From assembly GCA_009760855.2 (NCBI GenBank), contig WPIO01000088.1, positions 1,707,501-1,754,863 of the forward strand: a stretch of DNA of 47,363 bases, written 5' to 3'. Positions 20,680 to 31,084 of the stretch are shown here, in pieces. The position numbers and the translations under genes were made by a program. The stretch is from Cristatella mucedo. Its lineage: Eukaryota > Bryozoa > Phylactolaemata > Cristatellidae. The first letter of the stretch is position 1. Every line of letters begins with the position of its first letter. The notes below the pieces were generated by a model that had not been told where the DNA came from, ran no database searches, and worked only from the letters and a program-made list of their open reading frames with translations.

Positions 20680-21482
20680 AATACTAATAATAGTAACACT
20701 CTTGATAATGTACCCTAAGAGAACTCAATCTCTTTCTACGTGCTTTGCATTTGCTGCAAATGAAACACGATCGAATGGCGAGTGGTATCATGCAAGATGA
20801 CCAACATGAATAACATGGTTAGGGATGAAATGCACAGGGTTAGCAAGCAGGTGTGGTTAGTGCCAGCATGCACATGGTCAACAAGCATAATCACATAAAA
20901 GTCGAACCACAGGTCTCTCACTAAATGCTGTCATAAATAGGCGTGTTTTGAATTTCTTTTTAAATGTGGTAAAATCAGGAGATGCTGCGAAGACGATCGG
21001 GAGTGAGTGATCCAGCCGTTGGGAGCGTACGAACCAAAGGCTCGTTCTCCAAAGAATTTAAGGTTTGAACGAGCTATGGATGAGCACTTGAATTCGGAAA
21101 ATCGGGCGGTACGTTACTGAGCCCGCTGCGGCAGTAGATCTGACCGTTAGGCTAGAGCCAAAGAATGAAGGGACGCAAAAGTAAGGACAATTCCGTTAAG
21201 GCAAGGCATTGTCTGAATTTTAGCCACTGCAGGTCGGTGAGAAGTGGTGTGATGTGGCAACTGCGACGCTCGTGACAGACAAGCCTAGCTGCAGATGTTT
21301 GCACCAGCTGTAAGCCCCTGGTTGCACATGCCGGTAGACCAGCAAGCAGTGAGGGACAGAAGTGATGACGGAATCTCACAAATGCATGGACCAACTTAGA
21401 TGTGGTGTTCCTATCTACACAAGACCCATGTTTTAGCAATGCTATGTAGCTGCAAGTTAGCAGACTTGATTGTGGCAGCATT
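20680..21482 (-). mobile_element. LINE A fragment beside U2
   Basis: Minus-orientation 3' half including the hairpin, 3' UTR, C-terminal ORF and RT thumb region, with many frameshifts. It is the counterpart of the copy at 34446-35640 beside U3. Confidence 0.85.
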
Positions 21483-21858
21483 ACAGTAAATATCGCCCGC
21501 TAACAGTACAAGAGCTCATGTTAGTCAAATACACATCCTTCAATCTGCGCTCTCAGCTGAGAGAAAGTGAGGTTATAGAAGCTGTATAACAAATAAATTT
21601 AAAAACGTGGCAAAACGAGCAACTTTGGGCTATTCATTTAGCCCACCAGTACCGTGTCATATTAAAAGGGCTCTCATATAGGCCGCACAATCTTCGTGTA
21701 AGGACTTTCAAGTACCAGCTTACCTAGCTCGAGCTTTCTCTTGTAAACTCCACCTTTTCCTCTCTTCTTAACTCATACTTTCGTAAATTAAGCTTTATCG
21801 TCTTGTCTACGTCTTCCAAATTTGTAATTAGACCTTTTGTTAACACATCCCTCGCTGG
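21483..21858. other. No recognisable gene
   Basis: AT-rich DNA between LINE A and SINE1; no exon or element assigned. Confidence 0.4.
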
Positions 21859-21993
21859 TTTGGTCCAGCAGTTAGCATGCTCGCCCCGACCGAGGTCTGG
21901 CTGAGGTCGTTGGCTCCAGCCCAGAGGCTCATGTAAAGCGTCCGAGTAGAGTTAAGTTCCCCTTAGGGCTTTGTACAAATGAATTATATTAGT
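21859..21993 (+). mobile_element. SINE1 copy b
   Basis: Diverged copy with the A-box-like TGGTCCAGCAG, a damaged B box and the terminal hairpin (AGAGTTAAGTTCCCCTTAGGG). Confidence 0.8.
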
Positions 21994-22014
21994 ATTTTAT
22001 TTTCATCCCAAAGT

Positions 22015-22660
22015 ACCGATACATTAGTCGAATACAGATGCAGAACATTTTAAAACAGACTTACTATTGCACGGGAATAACACTTATTAGCGCTTCATGA
22101 CCGCTTAACAAAATAACAGTCTGATCCCTGGCATAAACTACAAACGCAATCGCATTATGTCAAAATTTAATACATTCTTCATCCAATTCTTGGCGAACGC
22201 AAAGATGTGACTGAAATCAAAGAGTGAAAGAGAGGTAGAGGGGAGAGAGAGAGTGAGAGAAACAGGGGAGATCGAGAAAGAGAGGGAGAGAGAGAAAGAG
22301 TGGGATAATGAGAAAGGGGAAGAGAGATTTGGAAAGAGAGGAGAAGAAAATAAGAGAGGGCGAGAGAGGGGTATAGAAAAAGAAGAAGAGAGAGAGAGAC
22401 AGAGATAGAGACTACGAATATGAGAGTATGGTACTTTAGTAACACACTAATGGCATGTTTGACTAAATCTTGGGCAACAGTGCCTGCTGACGGAATAATA
22501 TAGCTATTACAAGCAAGTTGCAATGATAATACTTGTCATTGACGCCTAATAAATTCAAGGGAGTTGTACCTAAAAATACAACAACCATGTTCTTGCGTTG
22601 ACAGTGCTCCTAAAACGCCTTTAAAATCCGAGAACTACTGCCTTCACGATGTGAGCGACT
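22015..22660. repeat. Segment E1 of the duplicated block
   Basis: Matches 35605-36480 (E2) in the same orientation, including a GA-rich stretch (22215-22415). It is the empty-site counterpart of the LINE A insertion at 36011-36175. On the minus strand both copies keep an acceptor followed by a short frame (GTTPLNLLGVND here, GTGPLTTLGVKR in E2) and then a GT. This could be a 35-nt exon of the duplicated gene, but it is too short to be sure. Confidence 0.75.
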
Positions 22661-22777
22661 GCTCTCCTAGAACTTGCACGGCAACGAAATACAATTTAGT
22701 CTAGCATCAACTGCGATTGTAAATGGAAGTATACCTAATCGGCTGCAAAACGGGTGCACTGCAGTTTCTCAACGTAG

Positions 22778-23243
22778 CTCGTGCTCGTAAGCCCCTTCTG
22801 GAATGGTGAAGACGTCACTCTTCGTGGATCCCCAGACATGCGAGACTGTGAGATTCGTATCGAGCGCATTCACCGCAAGGTAAGTATCGACGTGCACGCG
22901 TTCGTGGCCACGAATGCATGCACGAGTATCGACATGCACGCGTTCGTGGCCACGAATGCATGCATAAGCATCGATATATGTGCACGATGATATGAATATG
23001 TGCACGTAGAGCCGTGACTTGGATATTAGTATAGCTAGCATAGAATGTGCAGGAGCGAGCCGTGCAGTCACTTCGAGCGTTCCACCAAGTAATGGCAACT
23101 GGACCGTGTCGCGTGGCACCACGTCGATGCCGTCGTGGTGCCGTCGCACGGTGCCGAATTGGCGTGCAAAACTAGACTGAGCCAAGCCGAGGTGTTATCG
23201 GATGGATTCCTACTTGCAATCAGGTCTTATGGATCTGAATAAA
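22778..23243 (+). CDS. Candidate 3' exons of an unidentified + strand gene
   Basis: Exon 1 (22778-22879, 34 codons, phase 0 at both ends) lies between acceptor TTTCTCAACGTAG and a perfect donor, CAAG/GTAAGT. It reads LVLVSPFWNGEDVTLRGSPD and MRDCEIRIERIHRK. Exon 2 (23053-23175) follows acceptor GAATGTGCAG and reads ERAVQSLRAFHQVMATGPCR, VAPRRCRRGAVARCRIGVQN and TAG. An AATAAA is at 23238-23243. The minus strand is also open across exon 1 (ending VFTIPEGAYEHELR) but has no acceptor for a long distance, so I prefer the plus strand. No upstream exon or family recognised. Confidence 0.4.
22883..22966. repeat. Two 42-bp tandem repeats with palindromic cores
   Basis: Two copies of a unit beginning AGTATCGAC(G/A)TGCACGCG. 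Each contains the perfect 14-bp palindrome TTCGTGGCCACGAA and ATGCATGCA. The first unit overlaps the splice donor of the exon at 22778-22879. Confidence 0.9.
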
Positions 23244-23399
23244 GATGAAGTTTAATTTAGGAGAACGAGAGTGCAGAGGTATGAGTCTATTTTAGCCATT
23301 CTAGATCAACAATCAAGGAGTCCTGAAAGACAGCTTCATTTAAATGTCCACATCAGCACTCTAAATTTCCAGGGCTGTGACATTAGAGGTTTTTCAGAA

Positions 23400-24186
23400 A
23401 TAATAATGATAAAAATAATAATGCACTTGATAAAGCGCCCCAAGAGAACTCAATCTCTCTCTAGGCGCTTTACATTTGCTGCAAAGGGAAATGCAATTGA
23501 TTGGTGAGTAATATCATGATTGATAAACAAACAAATTGAATAACATGGTTAGGGGTGATATGCACAGGGTCAGCATGCAAATGTGATTAGTGGCAGCATG
23601 CACAGTGTCAGCACGCATAAGCACATCAAGGACGAATTACAGGGACCCACTAAATGCTGTCCGAAATAGGTGTGTGTTTAAGTTCTTTTTAAATGTGGTC
23701 AGGTCAGGAGATGTTCTGACGCAGGTCGGGAAGGAGTTCCAGGCTTTGGGAGCATACGAACTAAATGCACGGTCTCCAAAGGATTTGAGGTTTGTACGAG
23801 GTATTTGTAGACTGTTGGATTCCAAAAAGCGGGTGGTACGATGCTTGGCGTGATGGGGGAGTAGATCTGAAAGATAGGCTGGAGCCATAGAATGAAGGGA
23901 CCTAAAAGTGAGCGACAAAACCTTGAAGTCAATCCGTTCCTTGACTGGTAGCCAGTGCAGGTCAGCCAGAAGTGGTGTAATGTGGCAGCTGCGACGCTCA
24001 CGACAGACAAGCCTAGCTGCAGAGTTTTGCGCCAGCTGCAATTGCCTGATTGAAAATACTGGTAGGCCAGGGAGCAGTGAGTTGCAGAAGTCGAGACGGG
24101 ATGTCGTGAATGGATGGAACAACTTGGACGTGGTATCCTTATCTAAACATGCCCGAACTTTAGCGATGTTATGAAGCTGAAAACAG
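23400..24186 (-). mobile_element. LINE A fragment, well preserved
   Basis: Minus orientation: (AAT)n, hairpin, 3' UTR and about 160 codons of intact C-terminal ORF ending FRTAFSGSL. It is 5'-truncated within the RT thumb region and is among the youngest copies here. Confidence 0.92.
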
Positions 24187-24931
24187 GCACAGCATCATTA
24201 GAGATAAGTCCCAGAACTAATACCACAAAGTGAAGAGACACAGCCGTCTAAGCTTAACAGTTCGTCTCATGCAGTCGTGGTAACCACCGATAACTGCTGA
24301 AGCCAGGCTCATTTTGAATGGCTGTCCTAAACATAAAACAGGATCACACGCCAGGGTAGTGATTAACGTTGCTCTCAAGTTTACGAAAGGTCAACCGTGG
24401 GTCAATCAGTGTCAAACATCAAATAATGCTGTGGGTCAGGACAGTCATTCTCATTTCCCTAAGTTTGATAGTTTGCATGCTGCAGAGACCATTGTCGGAG
24501 ACGCAATTTCTGTCTTAGAAGTTTGGGCATAACGTTTTAGAATCCTCGAAATGCTGATTAATGCCTCTAGAGACCTCGTGCATTTCACCTTTACCTATTA
24601 TGCTTGTTGACATTGTGACCTTTACCCCTAACTGTTTGATCTTGCTTCCTGTGCAGCGTCAGCAAGGTGCCCTGAAAGATATAAACTTAACCAAAAACGC
24701 TTCACCTGTGAATTATTGTTAATGTTAATGGTTATGGAGCACTGTCGTACGTTTACAAAAGAGCTTCTAATCATACCGATAACTGTCATCGGCCACTCCC
24801 GTGCTTGCAATCAGTTTGAGCTTGGCCAAATATTCGCTAACATCCACAAGGCACACACAGTGCAAGCGAGTGACTCGTAAGTGTAAGCAGAGTGCAAGCA
24901 AGTAAGACGTGTCACCTCTCTTCCGCTTGAA
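24187..24931. other. No recognisable gene
   Basis: Unique DNA between the LINE A copy and D2. Only short unsupported frames. Confidence 0.4.
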
Positions 24932-25213
24932 GGGGGCGGCAGCTCACCTTCCGGCCATGGCTAATGCCCCTTAGATCCCATGGTAACGTTGCTTACAGCA
25001 AGAGAAAAGTTCGAGAGAGGAGCTTAAAGTCGGGTAGCTAAAAAGTGACAAGCCGTAACAGGACGCACAACGTTTATTTATTGAAACCGGGGCCGGAAGT
25101 GAGTCTCCTGGTTCTGAAGGCCACTGCAGCAAATATGTAGTTGACAGAAGATGCTGCAGCCGACGGTTAATAGAGCCGCGTATTTCCGATTCGTCCTGTC
25201 GTCGTTTCATTTG

Positions 25214-25363
25214 TTAAAATAACTGAAAAAATAAGCGTTTTGGTTTTTTCGTCGAGTCAAGGCATTTCGAAAAGTGTGCATATTTGTAATCTATCGAAGT
25301 TTGCTGGTTAGGTTTAGGACGCATTCGGTATCGAGTGCTCAACTCTCTGAGAGCCACAATAAA
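25214..25363 (-). CDS. Candidate terminal exon of the duplicated gene (D2)
   Basis: Same acceptor (CTTTCTTTGCAG), length and TAA as the D1 exon at 11365-11514. It starts FIVALRELSTRYRMRPKPNQ and ends KPKRLFFQLF. The frame is intact. An ATG frame just downstream (25210 to 24971, MKRRQDESEIRGSINRRLQH...) is open for 80 codons here and could be a separate short exon or 3' UTR. If spliced at 25069 (GTGCGT) to the 44-nt exon at 24948-24991, the phases would agree. Confidence 0.45.
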   Translation of the reverse strand, partial: FIVALRELSTRYRMRPKPNQQTSIDYKYAHFSKCLDSTKKPKRLFFQLF

Positions 25364-26005
25364 CTGCAAAGAAAGTTTTACTTCTTCAGGCCTTAAGGAG
25401 AGCCCGGATCAGGTAATTTAGGCATATTCGAAGTGTAGCAAGAGAAAAACTATTTCACAGAAGCAGGTCAGAGAAATTTGCTAGTGAGTGCAGCAAAGTT
25501 ATACTGTTTTGTTCGAACTTCATTATGACCAACTCATCAGCTCGCAAGATCGTCACGGGATTTACGAAAAGAGACGAAACAGCGGAAGAAAAAGCAGAGG
25601 GTTTTCCCTGGCTCATAAGTTTAGAGATTTAAAAAGAGGCTGGTTGGACAGTTTATACACGTCGATGCTTAAGTAAACAGACTATTAGGGGGAGAATAAA
25701 CCTAAACCTTTTTTGCATTGGCCTATGTAGGCTTCCTTGGCACCACGAAACGTTTACTTTTGCTCAATTCCAGGCACAGCAGGGCGCTCCAAAGCCCAGC
25801 ACCCAAGTGGTACTAGAACCTCGCGAAATCTCGCCAAGTTTTCACAACAACGGTTCCTGTCAGCTGATGCAAAGCGGGCTGACTGAGCCTACACCGGGCA
25901 ATTCCGATCATTAATAGCTAATACTTCGTCAGCAATGCAATGCTCAAATATGGAAGCTTGGTATATAGAGCATTTAGCAAGCTGCCGGTGGGTTGTTTTC
26001 AGTGA

Positions 26006-26261
26006 TGATAATAAAAGTAATAATAGCGCACTTGATGAAGCGCCCTCACATAACTCAATCTCTCTTTGTAGGCTCTTTACATTTGCTGCAAAGGAAACAA
26101 GATTAAATGGCGAGTGGTATCGTGCTTGGTAAACAACACGAACAACATGGTTAGGGGTGACATGCTCAGGGCCTGTTGGTTAGTGGCAGCATGCACAGTG
26201 TCAGCACCCATAAGCACATAAAGAACGAATCACAGGGACCCACTAAATGCTTTCATAAATT
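26006..26261 (-). mobile_element. LINE A 3' fragment inserted in D2
   Basis: A 256-bp, 5'-truncated, minus-orientation insert flanked by a 5-bp duplication, AGTGA (26001-26005 and 26262-26266). D1 carries the uninterrupted site (TTTTAGTGAATTCAATA at about 12161), so the insertion happened after the block was duplicated or was absent from the D1 lineage. Confidence 0.93.
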
Positions 26262-26753
26262 AGTGAACTCAATACATTGGGAGAAAGTGCGTTTCCCGTC
26301 GGCATGAAGTCATCACGATGGAGTAACGTATACGTGACACAAAGTTACGTGCATGGCAAGCCTGAGATGTCGCTGTGTGACGTGCTTGGTCTTGATCTCT
26401 AGCTGAACATTTCGACCCCTAACCAACCATCGAGAAGTACAACGTAACACTTTCTGTAGCAGTCATGCAATAACTGATGCAAAGCTGTGGGCGATAGCAT
26501 TAATGGCAAGAGTATGGATAATGTAAAACCTACTCAGCTGCGAAATAAACGGTTGCTATACAAAAGCACGCCCTCATTTACTATTCAATTACCTACAGGT
26601 TCGGCGCGCTTCAAGCAAAATCTGTGCTTACAATGTAGAGAGCACACTGTTTTTTCTGCAAAATGCCCATGTTACTGCAGTGGTCAGAGCCACCTGGAAA
26701 TATGTAGATCAGTAAAGGGGCAGTGACCCAGTAACTTAAGAGAGAATTCTTGC

Positions 26754-26949
26754 CTTCGAAGTTTAGCCAATCTCGAATCTCCTCTGTCCAAAAATATCTC
26801 GACGGTATTTTCTGTGATTTTTACTTCCGTGGCCTTAAACAGCAATCTTTCACCACCATTCCGGATGGAAAAGCCTACTTGAGGATTCAAAAAGCGAGCG
26901 AGAGGAGTGCGATAGACGACTGTCACCTCATCGGGTTTCTGCAGATCTT
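26754..26949 (-). CDS. Candidate beta-rich exon of the duplicated gene (D2)
   Basis: Same 196-nt exon as 12775-12970 with the frame intact. It reads VTVVYRTPLARFLNPQVGF, SIRNGGERLLFKATEVKITE, NTVEIFLDRGDSRLAKLRR. Changes from D1 include F to L, P to S and R to K, mostly mild. The donor is GCAAGA, not GTAAGA. GC-AG introns exist, so the exon may still splice, but the change is also what decay would look like. Confidence 0.5.
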
Positions 26950-28135
26950 CTGCAAAACATCAAAGGCTAATAATTGGTATTTTCCTCGATCGCGCTTAAT
27001 AAAGCACATCGATTGCCACGACTCAAGACCAAATAATCACTAGTAGAAGGACACAATTATCGCAAGTAGAAGCCCCTAGTTGAAGTTCAAGTAAGAACCG
27101 ACAAGTCTTCCTCTGCTGCATTCCTAGGTAAATCTTCTTTTTAGCCCAATTTAGGCACCAAAAGCTTTAAGCAACAGTGCACTCGATGCCCGATTTCCAT
27201 CTCTGGTATTTATTAATGTTTTGTTGTTAGCAAGTTTTATTTTCCGGTAAAAATGAATAGAAAATGGTACCGTGTGCCCATATTTTTCATCCTCGTGACC
27301 CACTCCGTGACAAATTTGAAATCAAGCAATTTCTAACGCGAGAACGGGCCAGTTAGGCTGCTTGGTTCAAATCTTGTCAACCAATAATGCACGAATCACA
27401 ATTAGCACAGATATGTCCAATCAAAGATAATAGACAAAATATAAAAACAAGAAGAAAACACTAGTTTTCATCAAGTTTACAATCAATTTCGTACAAATTC
27501 TTCTCACTAAAAAGATCCATTCTAGTGCTCTATTAAAAGCTCGGCATTAGACTTGGTGAGACTAATATAAATGAACTGTGTTCTTTTTGCTTGGGTTTGT
27601 AAAGATGCATCTGCTCATGTACATCTCCGCAACTTTAACCTCACCCCAAAACACCCATCTCTTCTCAAAATGGCTGCACTCTCTTCGGGGGTGAGCGTAT
27701 GGTGAAGCTCAGGGTGACAGTTTGTGGCAACTTGGAGATGGATGAAAGAAAGTCTTACTGTGCGATGACATGTGCATTTTGCTAGTCGGGCTTTAGGAAG
27801 AGTCTACACGAGGCAAACACTTGAGTGGTCAACGTGTGCTCTCCGAAACGTCGGGATACCAAAATATAAAGGGCCTTTTTAAGGTGAAGCGAGTGGCTTA
27901 GAAATTGGTGCTAAAAGCAGAAAGAAGTATACCATGTACGCCACCCGCCTAGCAGATGCTTCAGCAGAGTAGGTTTCAAAAAAATGTCTTGATTAATTGG
28001 CTAGGGACGTTAAAATGCATATGCCAGATGTTTGCAGGTGCCTCGTGAAAATATGCATGCAAAATATTGCTGCGTGAAAATATATATGTTCTTAACAGCC
28101 TTGGCTTTCTGTGTGAATCGTCGCCACGCGCTTTT

Positions 28136-29600
28136 ATAATAATACTACTAATAATACTCTTGATACAGCGCATTTATAGAAATAAATATGTCTCTATGGA
28201 CTTTAAATTTGCTGAAAAGGAAGACGATAGAATTGTTAATGGCAGCATGGTCAATAAACAAAAAGCTGGGTTGGTCCAGCGGTAAAGATGCTCGCCCCGA
28301 CTAAGGTCTGGCTGAGGTCGTGGGCTCGAGCCCCGAGGCATATGTGAAGCGCCTGAATAGAGATTTAGTTCTCTTGGGGCGCTATACAAATGAATTATAT
28401 TTATATTTATATAAGAATAACATGGCTAGAGGTGAGATGCACAGGGTCAGCATCCTATTATGGTTAGTGGCAGACGGGCATTGTCAGAACGCATAACCAC
28501 ATTAAGAACAAACAACAGAGACTCAAAAAATGCTGTGATAAATATTAGCGGTTTTAGTTTCTGTTTAAATGTGGTCAAGTCAGGAGATGTAAAGCAAGCC
28601 GCGTGTGAGTTTGAGGCTTTATCAGCCTACGAACTAAAGGCTTGGTCTCCAAAGGATTTGAGGTGGGTTCAAGGTACAGGTAAACAATTAGATTCTGAAA
28701 GCTTGGGGTGCGATGCATAGCTTGGTGGGGGAGTAGATTATAGGTAGGCTGTTGCCAAAGAAGGAAGGGGCCAAAAAGTGACAGTCAAAAACCTGAAGTC
28801 GATGTGTTGCTTCACTCGGAGCCAGTGCATGTTGACAAAAAGTGGTGTGATGTGAAAATTGAGACGCTTACGACAGACAAGCCTAAATGGAGAGATTTGA
28901 ACCAGTTATCAGAGACTGATACACAAGCCGGTAGACCAGCAAGCAGTGAGTTACAGAAGTCAAGACGGGATGTTAAACAGCCTTGGAACAACTTAGATGT
29001 GGTATCCCCGTCTAAAAGGGCCAAATTTTACCAATGTTATGGAGTTGAAAGTAGGGAGACTTGATTGTGGAGCTGATGCCGTCGTCTAACGAGAGCTCAC
29101 TTTGGAACGTGACACCTAGATTTCGTACAGATTGAGCAGGAGATATGTTGACAGAGCCGATTTGGAGCCTTACACTTTCAAGTTTCTTAATCACACTTGG
29201 TTTGCCAATAACTATTAAGGTGGTTGTATCGTCATCCAATTTTAAAAACAATTTGCTGCCATTAATGTGTGGATGTAAACAGTACATGCAGCAAAGGAGT
29301 TGAAAGAATTCAGCGTGCTGGAGTGCTGGGGGAATCAAAGCAAAGGTACAACTGAGTGTCGTCCGCATAGAAGAGAAAAGCCTAGATCGTATTTAGCAAT
29401 CACGTCGGCAGGAGGAAGAGTATAAGCCGTGAAAACAGCAGGATCCAAAACGGAGCCCTGAGGCACCCCATATTTCAGAGGCTCCTCGGATGGTCTTTGT
29501 CCATTCACGTCAATTCTCTGGAGTCTCGTTCTGAGATAGGACCGGAACAGCTGCAATTCAGTGCCATTGACAAAGCGTTCGCACTAAGACTTAATGACTA
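28136..29600 (-). mobile_element. LINE A copy at the D2 border, with nested SINE1
   Basis: Minus-orientation copy reaching from the 3' hairpin to RT motif B (KYGVPQGSVLDPAVF, about 29340-29560). It is heavily frameshifted. SINE1 copy c interrupts it at 28267-28405. Confidence 0.88.
28267..28405 (+). mobile_element. SINE1 copy c, nested in LINE A
   Basis: Intact head (GGTTGGTCCAGCGGTAAAG), B box GGCTCGAGCCC and tail hairpin. It lies in the opposite orientation to the surrounding LINE A. Confidence 0.88.
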
Positions 29601-30090
29601 GCCAATTAATTTGCTCCCTTTCCAAAAAGGAAATGTTTGAAAGAGTCAGAAAGAGGTTGATGCTCATAGGACACTAACTTAACGTTTTATTATTACTAAC
29701 AGTAGAAGCGCTTGACTGTATGAAGTTCAGGATGCTTTAGAAGTCTGGACGCTCTAGAAGTCTGAAACAAAGATTGGCAGCTGGCCTGCATAAGAGTAGC
29801 TCTTCCATTAGGGAGCTAGTAGAGCACTCATCCCCCGGAAGCGGATAGCCATGTAAACCGGGCGTTAAATGATAAAGCATTGACACGGAATGCAGGAATA
29901 TGGCAGTAGAGTGACTCTCGACTCAAATCTCAGTATCTGTGTAGCCTTCCAAAGGTGTACCTGAAGACTAAATGCCGGTGAATGGACTCTAACATTCTCT
30001 ATACACTGTATTTTGAAATAAAAAGGTCATCTTATTGATCAGTTTCATTTACATAGTGCCGGAAGAGCCTTTGCGGAAATCAATCCTGCT
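29601..30090. other. No recognisable gene
   Basis: Unique DNA, with one stretch at about 30055 (GCCGGAAGAGCCTTTGCGG) that faintly recalls SINE2. No exon assigned. Confidence 0.35.
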
Positions 30091-30093
30091 CGG

Positions 30094-30690
30094 GGTAGTA
30101 TGTATGTATGTATGTATCTCCGTCTGTAACTCCACAAAGTCATAAAGACCATGTGGGTGTTACGCAGAAGAGTTTTGTATAGCTCACTCACAGCCTAAGC
30201 GGCTTTCGGTACGCATTCGGTAGCCAATAGACTTCGTCTCACGCAGCAAAGAGAAAGTGGAAAGCATAGCAGAGTCAGGAGAGCAGTTGAGGTAGTGAGC
30301 AGCATGGAAGTAGCAGCTCCGGACCGCTGAAAACGTTGAGCCATAGTCGGCAGTAGAAGAGTAGTTGTCGCTGCTTAAGAATTGTGGAAGCGAGTTCCAC
30401 AGTCTAGGACCTGCAGAGCTGAAGCTTCTGTCGCCATCGTTCTTTAAGCGGAGGAATGGAACAGCTAATTTATTGTCCACACAGGACCTGAGGGCACGAA
30501 GAGGTTGCAACTGGTGCAGCAGTTCAGCTAGGTACGAAGGAGCCAAGCCGTGGCGGGCCTTCTGGGTCAGCGGAAGAACTTTGCTCTGCATCAGTTGCTC
30601 AACCGGGATCCATCCATCCAGCTCTTTTAGCAAAGGAGACACGTGCTCAAACCTCTGGGACTTGAAGACTAGTAAAGTGAGGGCGTGAAT
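30094..30690 (-). mobile_element. LINE family B fragment (RT C-terminus and 3' end)
   Basis: A second non-LTR family. The minus strand encodes about 150 codons: KELDGWIPVEQLMQSKVLPL, TQKARHGLAPSYLAELL, KNDGDRSFSSAGPRLWNSLP, then a serine-rich tail ending RMRTESRLGCE. These motifs correspond to the end of L2/CR1-type ORF2, but the sequence is unlike LINE A. The 3' end is a (TATG)n tract (30094-30118) after ACAGACGGAGATA. A related copy is at 43947-44250 and a weaker one at 39530-39760. Confidence 0.8.
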
Positions 30691-30763
30691 ATAGGGTTAG
30701 CTAAAACACGACACGGATCAAGAGTGCAAGCACCTTCAACCGTCCTAGTTTTAAGGCATAGTT

Positions 30764-30943
30764 TTGCGGTTCTCAATCTGTGGGTCGCAACCCATTTGGG
30801 GGTCGACTTTCACAGGGGTCGCCTAAGACCATCGGAAAGCATGCATTGCAAAATTTTGGGCACAATAATTTTATGGTTGGGGTCGACACAAAATAAATGA
30901 CCGCAATCAAGGGTCGAAGAATTAGGAAGGCTAAGAAACGCTG
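30764..30943 (+). mobile_element. hAT-type MITE resembling the SPIN/Charlie group
   Basis: About 180 bp with terminal inverted repeats: GCGGTTCTCAATCTGTGGGT at one end, and the reverse complement of CAGCGTTTCTTAGCCTTCC at the other. Internal text is typical of this group: GGGGTCGACTTTCACAGGGG, CGCCTAAGACCATCGGAAA and AATAATTTTATGGTTGGGG. A degenerate 8-bp duplication may flank it (GCATAGTT and ATCTAGTT). It has no coding capacity. The family assignment is from memory of the consensus. Confidence 0.75.
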
Positions 30944-31084
30944 ATCTAGTTCATTTCTTGCAAGGCATATTTCCCTATAACGAACTTGGGCAACTCTGAG
31001 ATAGCAATACTCTGCACGACCTTGAAGATTTGGGGAATCCCCGAGTGGGGTGGGTCGTCACGGCGCCACTATCACCATACTTAC

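Larger units (their letters stand above)
24932..28135 (-). repeat. Segment D2 of the duplicated block (beta copy)
   Basis: Paralogue of D1 (11083-14295). It differs by the LINE A insertion at 26006-26261 and by scattered indels. The exon counterpart of 13644-13942 (here about 27530-27781) has an in-frame TAA, lacks the poly-G run and carries indels. The exons matching 12775-12970 and 11365-11514 are open. Confidence 0.9.

Noticed and set aside
22769-23185. 138-codon minus frame
   Set aside because: It crosses the 42-bp repeats and has no splice acceptor for a long distance; the plus strand has a perfect donor and a poly(A) signal.
24971-25210. 80-codon minus ORF MKRRQDESEIRGS as an independent gene
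   Set aside because: It follows the stop of a better-supported terminal exon and is frameshifted in the D1 copy; more likely 3' UTR, though a short exon is not excluded.
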